A DNA stretch of 64,000 nt from Brevibacillus daliensis (lineage in GTDB: Bacteria > Bacillota > Bacilli > Brevibacillales > Brevibacillaceae): contig NZ_JAJISB010000003.1 of NCBI RefSeq assembly GCF_021245735.1, positions 1-64,000 on the forward strand, given 5' to 3'. Each line of letters begins with the position of its first letter. Positions within the stretch are counted from its first letter, which is position 1. A program made the position numbers and the translations under genes. A model generated the notes under the pieces. The model saw only the letters and a program-made list of their open reading frames with translations, was not told the origin of the DNA and did no database searches. Positions 25,409 through 33,378 of this stretch are shown piece by piece.

Positions 25409-25430
25409 CTAACGGATTCGATAGTTCAAT
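25409..25430 (+). repeat. direct repeat copy 2 flanking the GNAT gene
   Basis: Second copy of the element at 24464-24485 with one mismatch, again directly before a terminator. Confidence 0.7.
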
Positions 25431-25435
25431 AAACC

Positions 25436-25480
25436 AAAGCCAGTCTAACACTTTATTTTTGTGTTTTGACTGGCTTTTTT
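25436..25480 (+). terminator. intrinsic terminator of the GNAT gene
   Basis: AAAGCCAGTC and an inner AACAC pair with GTGTT and GACTGGCTTT, followed by more T. Confidence 0.75.
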
Positions 25481-25904
25481 GTACGGAAGGATTGATTAGT
25501 CTCATACATATTCAACGAACAGCAGAAAGATATTTTATCAGTTTGAAAACAGTAGTTTATAACATTTGCTCCCAGGAACTTTGATAATTAAAATCCAACA
25601 AGTACTACTTAGTTTATTCTTCAACTGTTTCACAAATAGCCGGGGGATATCGAGGAAATGTTTGTGGTAGACTTCACCTTATAGATGCTCCTTTTTTCTG
25701 GGATGTTGTGATAGGAAACACCATTCTATCAAAGATTTAAGGCACTTTTCATGTTATTATACCCAAGTTATTCTCCGGATTATTTGAAGAAAAATGTAAA
25801 TATGTGATAAACTACAAATGAAATCAATCATATCTTTTGAAATGTCGAATAATTTTGTCAAATTATCGTGCGCGTAATACATAAAACCTCATAAGGAGTA
25901 TACC
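25481..25904. other. leader region upstream of the LCP gene
   Basis: About 420 bases with no gene. The LCP promoter must be in the last part, but I cannot define it. Confidence 0.35.
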
Positions 25905-27284
25905 ATGCCTGAAACTGACTCAATGAGTACGATTCCACGTGCACCCCGAAAACCTACGTTAAGACAAAAAAAACGTCGTCATCGACTCCGACTTTTTCTC
26001 ATATTTTGCATTCTTTCACTGTTAAGTATGGGAGGTGTAGGTGGTATGATAATGTGGAATACCAATAAAGTACTTGAACAAATTACACAACCAAATCGTG
26101 ACGATAATCTTTTAGTTAAGGATGACGGTATTTACCAATCCGATAAGCCGGTGTCACTAGTAATTCTTGGACGAGACACACGTAATAAAAATGGAATGCA
26201 GAATACAGATGTCATGCTCGTTGCAGTAATTAATCCGATGAACAAAAAAGTCACGATGCTTTCGATTCCTCGAGATACTCGAACGAAAATTGAGGGTTTT
26301 AATGGTTATCACAAAGCTAATTCAATTTATTATTATGGTGAATTAGAACGTCGACAAACCGAAAGTAAAGGACAAAAGGCTGATATGAACGGTATAAAAT
26401 TAGTGAAAAAAACTTTGGAGGAAATATTAGGAATTCCAATCCAATATTCTGTACAAGTTGACTTTCAAGGATTCACTTCGGTTATCGATGCAATTGGAGG
26501 CGTAGAAATAAATATAGACCGCGAGTTGAAATATAATGATCCAACTGATGGGACACACATTGATCTCATGCCCGGACTCCAATTATTAAATGGAGACCAA
26601 ACTCTTGGATACGTACGTCATAGAAAAGATAATCGGGGAGAATTATATTACTCCAGTGATTTCGATCGAAACAGACGTCAACAAGAAGTAATAAAAGCAA
26701 TAATGAATAAAATCAGTACATTTGATGGAATGACGAAAATACCCAAAATTGTTGAGGTTAGTAGTACTTATGTAAGTACAGATTTAACAAAAGATCAAAT
26801 TATGGGACTAGTATTTAACTTTAAAAACATTAATTCAAGTGCAATTACCATTCTAGAGAATGGTGCTTACTGGCAAACAAAATTTACTTATCTGCCTAAA
26901 GAACAATTAACTTCGATTCGAGAAAGGTTGCAAAATGAGATGGGAATTGCGCGTAACACCACTACTAACTTGAACGATTCTCCTATTTTACTTCCAGAGG
27001 AAGCGAAATCAGTAGAAACAAGATCAAAAACAAAGCAAAAACCCATGAAGTCAGTACAATCCAATCAGCCTACACCTAAGACTACCAAGCAAACTGAAAC
27101 GAAACAACCGAACACTTATCAACAACCCGATCCTAGCATCGAGCCTCCGGCTGAAAATCCATCAGAAAATCCATCAGACACAGAAATTATACTTCCGCAC
27201 GACAATACACCACTTAATGAAGAACCTGTCGATTTGATAGAACCACCTGTTGACTCTGGTGTAGAAAATGGCCCCAGTACTTAA
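25905..27284 (+). CDS. LytR-CpsA-Psr (LCP) cell-wall polymer ligase
   Basis: A 459-residue membrane-anchored enzyme. A positively charged N-terminus (KKRRHRLRLF) precedes one helix (about 30-50), then the extracellular LCP domain. Family motifs are the Asp/Arg active site LGRDTR, NTDVMLVAVINP, MLSIPRDTR, FQGFTSVIDAIGGVEIN, YVRHRKDNRGE and DFDRNRRQQEV. LCP proteins transfer teichoic acid or other anionic polymers from undecaprenyl phosphate to peptidoglycan. The C-terminus after about residue 345 is a Pro/Thr/Lys-rich disordered tail. AAGGAGT lies eight bases before the ATG. No polymer genes are nearby. Confidence 0.93.
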   Translation: MPETDSMSTIPRAPRKPTLRQKKRRHRLRLFLIFCILSLLSMGGVGGMIMWNTNKVLEQITQPNRDDNLLVKDDGIYQSDKPVSLVILGRDTRNKNGMQNTDVMLVAVINPMNKKVTMLSIPRDTRTKIEGFNGYHKANSIYYYGELERRQTESKGQKADMNGIKLVKKTLEEILGIPIQYSVQVDFQGFTSVIDAIGGVEINIDRELKYNDPTDGTHIDLMPGLQLLNGDQTLGYVRHRKDNRGELYYSSDFDRNRRQQEVIKAIMNKISTFDGMTKIPKIVEVSSTYVSTDLTKDQIMGLVFNFKNINSSAITILENGAYWQTKFTYLPKEQLTSIRERLQNEMGIARNTTTNLNDSPILLPEEAKSVETRSKTKQKPMKSVQSNQPTPKTTKQTETKQPNTYQQPDPSIEPPAENPSENPSDTEIILPHDNTPLNEEPVDLIEPPVDSGVENGPST

Positions 27285-27455
27285 ATAAAAGCAATACTTG
27301 AATCGTGTAAACTAGGAAAAATTGGAAACTTACCCGAGCACAATCACGATCAAGTAATTCAATCTTGCCAATAGAGTATGAAGTTCAAACCCCTTATTGG
27401 TGTTTAGAAAAATAATTAGGGAGCCTGTTATTTTATATGGCTTCCTTTGTTCTTA

Positions 27456-27498
27456 CAAAACTCTATGTAGGAAAAGACATTTCCTACATGGGTTTTGT
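27456..27498. terminator. long bidirectional hairpin
   Basis: ATGTAGGAAA (27465-27474) pairs with TTTCCTACAT (27480-27489); outer ACAAAAC and GTTTTGT extend the stem. A weaker GGGAGCC/GGCTTCC hairpin precedes it at about 27420-27446. Confidence 0.65.
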
Positions 27499-27742
27499 AA
27501 TTCTTATGTTCATTAATCTAACCTATCAAAATTCATATCCACTATTATTTCCTTTATGTCTATATCCTCTCTTTCCCTAGTAAAATTCATCAATCTAGAG
27601 TCAAAGGAAGTTTCAATTGAAATAATTAATCGACATAAATAGTCATTTGTCTTCCTCTTAAGAATAAACAGTAGAAAATGCTGGCATTGTCATTCCAAGA
27701 GAATGTAATTATTACTCTCTAGGATTTAGACCTATTTCAAGG

Positions 27743-28020
27743 GCGCCCTGCATGGACGTTATCTATAGGGTTCAAGTCCCAAATGGTGAAGGCAGTAGTA
27801 GACATAGCTTAAAACAAGGGTATCCATCGTGAGGTGGAATCTGAAGGAAGTCGGTGGCAAACCTCCGGTCAGAGGAACGCGAATCTCATATAATTCTAGC
27901 ATTCGTTGGGTGAGTCTGCTTAACAAGATAAAGCCCTTACTGCCAAAGGCGAATGAGAGTAAGATGGATGGAGGGGAAGATAAAGCTCTTACCTGGGGAG
28001 ACCTGACTTTTTGTAAGCAA
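27743..28020 (+). mobile_element. group II intron 5' fragment (ribozyme domain I region)
   Basis: The sequence follows the well-known 5' half of bacterial group II introns: a GCGCCCTGCATGG start block, GGTTCAAGTCCC, GGTGAAGGC, ATCTGAAGGAAGTCGGTGGC, AAACCTCCGGTC, GAGGAACGCGAATCTCATAT, and TACCTGGGGAGACCTGAC near its end. No intron-encoded reverse transcriptase/maturase follows, and domains V-VI are missing, so it cannot splice or move by itself. It is cut around 28020, about 90 bases before an IS21 relic. Confidence 0.75.
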
Positions 28021-28110
28021 CAGTGCTAAAATCCCTAATATCAACGGTTTCAAATTCCCCATAAATAATGGACAATAGCTATAAAACTTCCACGATGGAG
28101 TAGAGAAGCT

Positions 28111-28566
28111 ATGTTCAAGATTGGGGAATTTTTTATGATAAAAGAATTACATCAAAAAGGATGGACTCAAAAAGTTATATCAGATGTGACCAGATTCGAT
28201 CTTAAAACAATACGTAAATATTTATATCAAGACAAACTACCTGAAAAGGCACCAGCTGAGAAGAAACCAAGTAAGCTTGACCCTTTCAAATCTTATATTC
28301 TACAAAGACTAAATGAGGGAACGACAAATTGCTCCGTTTTACTTGAGATAACAGCAATGGGTTATCAAGGTAAAGTAACCATTCTAAGAGATTTCGTCAG
28401 ACCTTACAGGAAACAGCCAAAAAAACAAGTAACTGTAAGGCTTGAAACACCACCTGGAAAACAAGCTCAAATGGATTGGGGTTATGATGTTGGAAAGTAT
28501 GAGGTGGACGGAGTCCAGCGAGATGTCTATGCCTTCGTGATACATTTCGATCGAGGCATTATCTGA
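28111..28566 (+). pseudogene. IS21-family IstA transposase, truncated
   Basis: 151 codons match the N-terminal third of IstA: FKIGEFFMIKELHQKGW start, an HTH-like segment (QKVISDVTRFDLKTIRKYL), and the beginning of the DDE core around PPGKQAQMDWG, which holds the first Asp. It ends at 28566 with unrelated residues, while full IstA has about 400-500 residues. No istB follows. The GATGGAG site just upstream is normal for this family. Confidence 0.75.
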
Positions 28567-28756
28567 GGGGGTTCCTTTAAGGGACATGCGCATGGTAATG
28601 GGCAAGTGCCGATTTTAATGTAAGGGATGCCATTATAAGGGCAGGCGTCGCTAATGATAATTTATTATAATCACTAGTACTGAGCAATAGTTGCAGCTAT
28701 TAAAATCGAAGGAGGCCACCTTTTTTGTCACCCAATAGTTTCAAGTTTAGTGACAC

Positions 28757-28852
28757 AAACATAGTTGTCTATTTTAGACATAAATATGGTTGTACATTGA
28801 GAAGTGCAACCATATTTATGTCATTCAATATGTCTAGTGACAGATTTCAGGT
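28757..28852. mobile_element. probable IS21 terminal region with 16-bp inverted repeat
   Basis: A perfect 16-bp stem (28777-28792 with 28807-28822, arms GACATAAATATGGTTG and its complement) lies between GTGACA-type ends (near 28757 and 28847-28852). Repeats of this kind occur at IS21-family ends. The segment may be the far end of the element carrying the istA relic; a strong cruciform or terminator is the alternative. Confidence 0.4.
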
Positions 28853-29234
28853 TGTTAAGAAACAGCTTAAAACTCGTAATACTTGTAAGGAGCAACCACA
28901 TTTGTGTTACAAGACACTTGGTTCTTAGACTCATTCTATAACAACCAATACAGTCTCTTTATAAAGTGAATGTATACTCGTGAATAATAGTATAATGCTA
29001 GATAAGTGCCGTGGAGGATTTCTCAACTAATATGATTCACATGACATTACTTAGAGTAATCATATTTTCCAATCTCATTTTTCTTGAGTCATACTTCTTG
29101 CTATAAAAGGTTATTCACCCTTAAAATTCGTAACATTTTTGATCATCACACTTTTAAAAGAGATGTCCGATCTTTTTATAGATACTAACAAATGAAAAAA
29201 TATAGTAAAAAAGCAAAGATTATTTCAAGAGGAA
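28853..29234. other. gene-free stretch before the sigma-54 activator
   Basis: About 380 bases. A 24-codon hydrophobic frame at 29032 after GTGGAGG is not convincing. The promoter of the activator gene is expected here. Confidence 0.35.
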
Positions 29235-31292
29235 GTGATTCAAATTAAGGATAGTTTGAGAAGAGTAGCGATCATAGCAGGATCTGAAAAAACAGCGAAT
29301 GTCATTGCAATTCAACTGAACGAAATATTAGGAAAATTCATTACATTTATTGGGTTTTCCATGCATGAATGGAGAGAAAACAAGAATGAATTCCATATGG
29401 TCTTGATAAGTACACAGACCATCTTTACTCGAGATATCGCACCTCGAATCAAAACAGGAACAATCATTTTTGTTATCAGGCGTACGTTGCTTCGCAAAAG
29501 CTGGGAAAAAGTGATGGCTATTCCGTCGGGAAGTAAACTCCTTGTAGTCAATGACCAAAGAGACTCCTCGGAAGAAACAATTTCCCTGTTAAGAGAATTG
29601 GGCGCCGGTCATCTTGAACTGTTTCCGTATTATCCTGGTGTGCCGAATTGGCAGGAAACAACAGCTGCCATCACACCGGGTGAAAGACAGCTTGTACCCG
29701 CATTCATCAATCAGGTGATCGATATCAATGAACGAGTAGTGGATGTAAGTACACTGGTTGATATTTTAACCCAGTTTCAACTGCTGAATAACGAAACCAG
29801 AAACGTCCTCTCACGTTATGCTGACAAAATTGTTACACGCAGCCAAGGTATCCAATTCACGCTCCAAGGAATGCTTCATATCAATAATATTCTGCAAAGA
29901 ACGTTAAATATGGTGCAGGACGGCGTCATTGCATACGATCATGATGGAATTATTACCTTATTTAATCGGACTGCGGAAACAATCTTTGGCTTTTCTTCAG
30001 AAGAGGCGCAAAAACACACAGTGGAAGGACTGCTTCACCGAGAAGGGGTCGATCCAATTACACTGCAGCAAGAGTGGAAAGATTGCCTCATTCACATCAA
30101 AAAGCAAAAGATCCTGATAAATCGACAGCATATCGATGAAAACGGCCTTGTTACAGGCGGTGTGCTTACGCTGAAAATAGGTAAAAAGGTTGAAGAGCTG
30201 GAGCTGAAACTCCGCATGCAGTCAAAGGGACATGAAGCCAAATACTCGTTCAGTGATTTGATCACATCATCGGAAAAAATGATAAAAGTAGTCTCGCGAG
30301 CGGAAAAAATGGCGAAGAGTGATTTGAGTGTACTGATTTTGGGAGAAAGTGGGACTGGAAAGGAATTATTTGCACACGCAATCCATCAGGCTTCACATCG
30401 GGCTTCTTTTCCCTTCGTGGCAGTTAACTGTAGTGCCCTTCCGGATAATTTGCTGGAGAGCGAGTTATTTGGATACGAGGAAGGGGCGTTTACTGGAGCG
30501 AAAAAGGGTGGAAAGCCTGGTTTGTTTGAACAAGCACATAAGGGAACCATCTTCTTAGATGAGATTGGTGATATTTCCCCCAACATGCAGAGTCGTTTGC
30601 TACGGGTATTGCAGCAGAAGGAAGTTTTGAAAGTGGGTGGGACACGGCTCCTGCATGTCGATGTTCGAATCATTGCAGCGACCAATCGCCATTTAGCAAA
30701 GCTCGTCGAAGAAGGGAAATTTCGCGATGATTTGTATTACCGTTTAAAAATATTGCAACTGGAAGTACCTCCGTTACGTGAAAGGCGAGAGGATATTCCG
30801 CTTCTTGCCTCTTATTTTTTGGAGCGTAGAGGAGCAATTGAGGTGGGGTTGGACGGAATCTATGAGGCATTGCAGTACTATCGCTGGCCAGGCAATGTAA
30901 GAGAACTGGAAAATACGATGGAATACATCGCCTTCATGAATGATGGAAATCTGACCATTGAGGATCTTCCTATGTATTCCGATGAACAGGTCGATCAAAA
31001 TCCAATCCCTCTCGATACGAAGGATCAGATCGTTTCCGTAAGTGCAGCAGGGATCAGTGTAGAGAAATTAGTACTCAATATCATTCATCAATCCAAAGCG
31101 GAGGGGAAAAACGCAGGCAGAAGAGCAATCGTTACAAGTGCGAAAGAAAAAGGGTTGGCTATTTCGGAGAATGAAGTTAGAAAAACAGTAGAAAAGCTAC
31201 GTGTAGCTGGATATGTAGAAGTGGCTTCAGGACGTTCCGGGTGTAAATTGACGCCACAGGGATACCAAAAAATCCAGAATGGGACAATTTAA
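29235..31292 (+). CDS. sigma-54 enhancer-binding activator, PrpR_N-like/PAS/AAA+
   Basis: A 685-residue cytosolic activator of RNA polymerase-sigma-54. It has an N-terminal PrpR-like sensory domain (about 8-185), a PAS domain (about 220-330), and AAA+ ATPase with Walker A GESGTGKE (about 370), the sigma-54-contacting EGAFTGA, Walker B GTIFLDEIGDI and the R-finger region. The C-terminus is not a Fis HTH but looks like a winged helix (NEVRKTVEKLRVAGYVEV), an uncommon ending. It faces the catabolic operon whose -24/-12 promoter begins 109 bases after its stop. The start is uncertain: GTG 29235 overlaps the GAGGAAGTG site; TTG 29256 is an alternative. Confidence 0.92.
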   Translation: MIQIKDSLRRVAIIAGSEKTANVIAIQLNEILGKFITFIGFSMHEWRENKNEFHMVLISTQTIFTRDIAPRIKTGTIIFVIRRTLLRKSWEKVMAIPSGSKLLVVNDQRDSSEETISLLRELGAGHLELFPYYPGVPNWQETTAAITPGERQLVPAFINQVIDINERVVDVSTLVDILTQFQLLNNETRNVLSRYADKIVTRSQGIQFTLQGMLHINNILQRTLNMVQDGVIAYDHDGIITLFNRTAETIFGFSSEEAQKHTVEGLLHREGVDPITLQQEWKDCLIHIKKQKILINRQHIDENGLVTGGVLTLKIGKKVEELELKLRMQSKGHEAKYSFSDLITSSEKMIKVVSRAEKMAKSDLSVLILGESGTGKELFAHAIHQASHRASFPFVAVNCSALPDNLLESELFGYEEGAFTGAKKGGKPGLFEQAHKGTIFLDEIGDISPNMQSRLLRVLQQKEVLKVGGTRLLHVDVRIIAATNRHLAKLVEEGKFRDDLYYRLKILQLEVPPLRERREDIPLLASYFLERRGAIEVGLDGIYEALQYYRWPGNVRELENTMEYIAFMNDGNLTIEDLPMYSDEQVDQNPIPLDTKDQIVSVSAAGISVEKLVLNIIHQSKAEGKNAGRRAIVTSAKEKGLAISENEVRKTVEKLRVAGYVEVASGRSGCKLTPQGYQKIQNGTI

Positions 31293-31299
31293 ACGGGAC

Positions 31300-31348
31300 A
31301 AATGGGATAAATGGGATGATTTTCGCCTGTTTATCCCATTTATTTTTT
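31300..31348. promoter_or_regulatory. 12-bp inverted repeat: terminator and/or activator site
   Basis: AAATGGGATAAA (31300-31311) pairs perfectly with TTTATCCCATTT (31330-31341), followed by ATTTTTT. Around the left arm GGGACA/GGGATA units recur four times between 31281 and 31317. It can terminate the activator gene. Its place 60-100 bp upstream of the sigma-54 promoter also suits an enhancer (UAS). Confidence 0.55.
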
Positions 31349-31401
31349 GAAAAATGGAGCACTTCACATCATTACTGGGCATTATTTTCAAATTTTTTAC
31401 A

Positions 31402-31417
31402 TGGCATAGCTTTTGCA
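31402..31417 (+). promoter_or_regulatory. sigma-54 (-24/-12) promoter of the catabolic operon
   Basis: TGGCAT-N5-TTGCA, with exactly 10 bases between the GG and GC doublets, matches the canonical sigma-54 element. It lies 76 bases before the first gene and directly downstream of the activator gene. Confidence 0.85.
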
Positions 31418-31461
31418 ATCTCTAAGAGCAACGACCCCAAAAGGAGGGGATGTATTTCAAC

Positions 31462-31524
31462 ATGATGATAGGAAAGCGAAGGGTGTGGCTACATGAAAGA
31501 TTTTCTTGTACCGTTAGCTATTGA
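31462..31524 (+). CDS. possible 20-codon leader peptide
   Basis: The best ribosome binding site in the leader, AAGGAGGGG (31441-31449), precedes ATG 31462, which opens MMIGKRRVWLHERFSCTVSY and stops inside the M20 gene, overlapping its start in another frame. The M20 start itself has only a weak GGGTGTGG site. Either the peptide couples translation or the strong site is misplaced. Confidence 0.25.
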   Translation: MMIGKRRVWLHERFSCTVSY

Positions 31525-32599
31525 TTTGATTCGAATGAAAAATACCAGTCCAGAAGCAATCAATACATCCGCAGAATTTTGCGCGAACTGGCTAGGACAG
31601 CAAGGACTCAGTATAAAAGTGTTGGAAAACCAAGGCTTAAAGAGCGTTGTGGCAGTAGGCGGTCAGTCTGACTCAGGAGAAACACTGATTTTAAACGGAC
31701 ATCTGGATGTGGTTCCGGGTGATCCATTAGACTTTGTTCCTCGAATAGAAGATGGCAAATTGTTTGGCCGTGGCAGCTACGACATGCTTGGTGCAGTCGC
31801 AGCCATGATGATCGTGACAGCGGAGATAGCCAAACAGCCTTCTGCATGCAAGGTTGTCTTGCAACTGGTTCCAGATGAAGAGACTGGAGGCCAGTGTGGC
31901 ACAGGCTTTTTAGTTGAACAGGGAGCGCGAGGCGATTTTGTCATTTGTGGGGAACCGACTAATCTTCATATTGCGGTTCAGGCAAAGGGAGTCTTACAGC
32001 TTCAAATTGAGGTAAGTGGTATTGCTGCTCACGGCAGTCGGCCGTGGCTAGGGAAAAATGCGATCACAAGAGCTTTGGAAAACTATCAGAATATCCAATC
32101 CCTTGATTTTTTACATGCCAGCAGCAAGTTTTTTCAGAGACCTTCCTTTAACCTAGCAAAGATAGAGGGTGGGAAGGCGATTAATCAGGTGCCGGATCAT
32201 TGTTCATTTCATTTGGACATTAGATATCTTCCCAATCAGGACCCAGAACAGATTTTAGCTGATATCAAAAACGTTGTATCAGATGCTACCGTAACGGTTG
32301 TTCAGCAAGGCGATCCGGTTCAAACAGACGAAAACGACAGGCATGTGAGCTTGTTGCAAAAGACAACTAGCGAATTGACGGGGAAACCCATAAAACTGTT
32401 TGGGCAGGATGGATCGGCTGATACCCGCTTCTACGCCAAGCATGCCATACCAGCAGTGGAATTTGGTCCTGTTGGTGCGAATCACCATGGTCCTGATGAG
32501 CATGTGAATATTGAATCACTGTACACGTATCAACAGATTCTGAAGAATTTCATCACAAAACAAAATGAGAGGATGATTTTGCATGAAATTAAAAAATAA
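31493..32599 (+). CDS. M20-family metallohydrolase (ArgE/DapE/carboxypeptidase G2-like)
   Basis: A 368-residue di-zinc amidohydrolase. Metal and catalytic residues are in place: H70 and D72 in GHLDVVP, D97 in YDMLG, E129-E130 in PDEETGG, E154 in CGEPT, and a C-terminal His in NHHGPDEH. A lid domain (about 165-280) sits between. Family members cleave N-acyl or C-terminal glutamyl amide bonds. As first gene of a sigma-54 operon with a glutamine-synthetase-like ligase, it may release glutamate from a gamma-glutamyl intermediate; this is inference. It overlaps the next gene by 17 bases. Confidence 0.9.
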   Translation: MKDFLVPLAIDLIRMKNTSPEAINTSAEFCANWLGQQGLSIKVLENQGLKSVVAVGGQSDSGETLILNGHLDVVPGDPLDFVPRIEDGKLFGRGSYDMLGAVAAMMIVTAEIAKQPSACKVVLQLVPDEETGGQCGTGFLVEQGARGDFVICGEPTNLHIAVQAKGVLQLQIEVSGIAAHGSRPWLGKNAITRALENYQNIQSLDFLHASSKFFQRPSFNLAKIEGGKAINQVPDHCSFHLDIRYLPNQDPEQILADIKNVVSDATVTVVQQGDPVQTDENDRHVSLLQKTTSELTGKPIKLFGQDGSADTRFYAKHAIPAVEFGPVGANHHGPDEHVNIESLYTYQQILKNFITKQNERMILHEIKK

Positions 32600-33344
32600 G
32601 GTAGCGATTGTGACAGGTGCTGGTTCAGGAAATGGTCGGGCGATTGCCCTTCGTCTGTTTCAAGAAGGGGCAACTGTGGTTGTTGCTGATTTGAATGAGG
32701 CGGCTGCACATGAAACGATTTCTCTCGCATCTGAAGGTAGCAAAGCAATGGTGATAAAAGTGGACGTGACCAAAAAAGCGGAAGTGGAGAATATGGTTGC
32801 GCAAACGATTCGTGAGCTTGGAAAAATTGATATTCTAGTTAATAATGCCGGGATCGTTGCATTTACACCGTTTCTTGAACTGGGCGAAGAAGAGTGGGAT
32901 CGTGTACACAATGTGAATCTGAAGGCACCATTTCTATGCTCGCAGGCGGTTGCGAAGGAAATGATTCAAACGGGTCAAAAAGGGCGAATTATTAACATCA
33001 CATCGGTTGAAGCCCAACGCGTTGTTTCCAGTAGCGGTCACTGCCAGCCTCATTACAACTCTTCCAAAGGCGGATTGCATATGTTGACCAAGGCGACTGC
33101 ATTGGAGCTCTCTTCCTATGGCATTACGGTCAACAGTGTTGCTCCTGGTGTGGTACAAACCCCTTTCACCGAAAAAGGCTTGGCTATCCCGGAAATTAAG
33201 CAATGGGTATTAGATCGTGTGCCTGCAGGACGGGTCGGTAAGCCACAGGATGTTGCCAATGCAGTTGTCTTCCTTGCTCTGGATGAGTCAGAATACATTA
33301 CGGGAAGCACTCTTGTTGTTGACGGAGGGTGGACCATTCAATAA
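32583..33344 (+). CDS. short-chain dehydrogenase/reductase
   Basis: A 253-residue classical SDR. It has the cofactor motif TGAGSGNG (11-18), D61 in KVDVT, NNAG (87-90), and the catalytic triad S141, Y158, K162. D36 at the end of the second strand (VVVADL) suggests NAD preference. It probably oxidises an alcohol intermediate or reduces a carbonyl in the pathway. Translation is coupled to the M20 gene through a 17-base overlap; a GAGAGGATG site precedes its ATG. FabG-like fatty acid synthesis is unlikely given the operon. Confidence 0.92.
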   Translation: MKLKNKVAIVTGAGSGNGRAIALRLFQEGATVVVADLNEAAAHETISLASEGSKAMVIKVDVTKKAEVENMVAQTIRELGKIDILVNNAGIVAFTPFLELGEEEWDRVHNVNLKAPFLCSQAVAKEMIQTGQKGRIINITSVEAQRVVSSSGHCQPHYNSSKGGLHMLTKATALELSSYGITVNSVAPGVVQTPFTEKGLAIPEIKQWVLDRVPAGRVGKPQDVANAVVFLALDESEYITGSTLVVDGGWTIQ

Positions 33345-33378
33345 GCATATTAACCTGACAGAAGGAAGTGAAGGTAAA

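Noticed and set aside
33217-33378. N-terminal extension of the GS-like ligase
   Set aside because: These codons lie in the 3' end of the SDR gene and give no GS-like sequence; ATG 33379 has the binding site.
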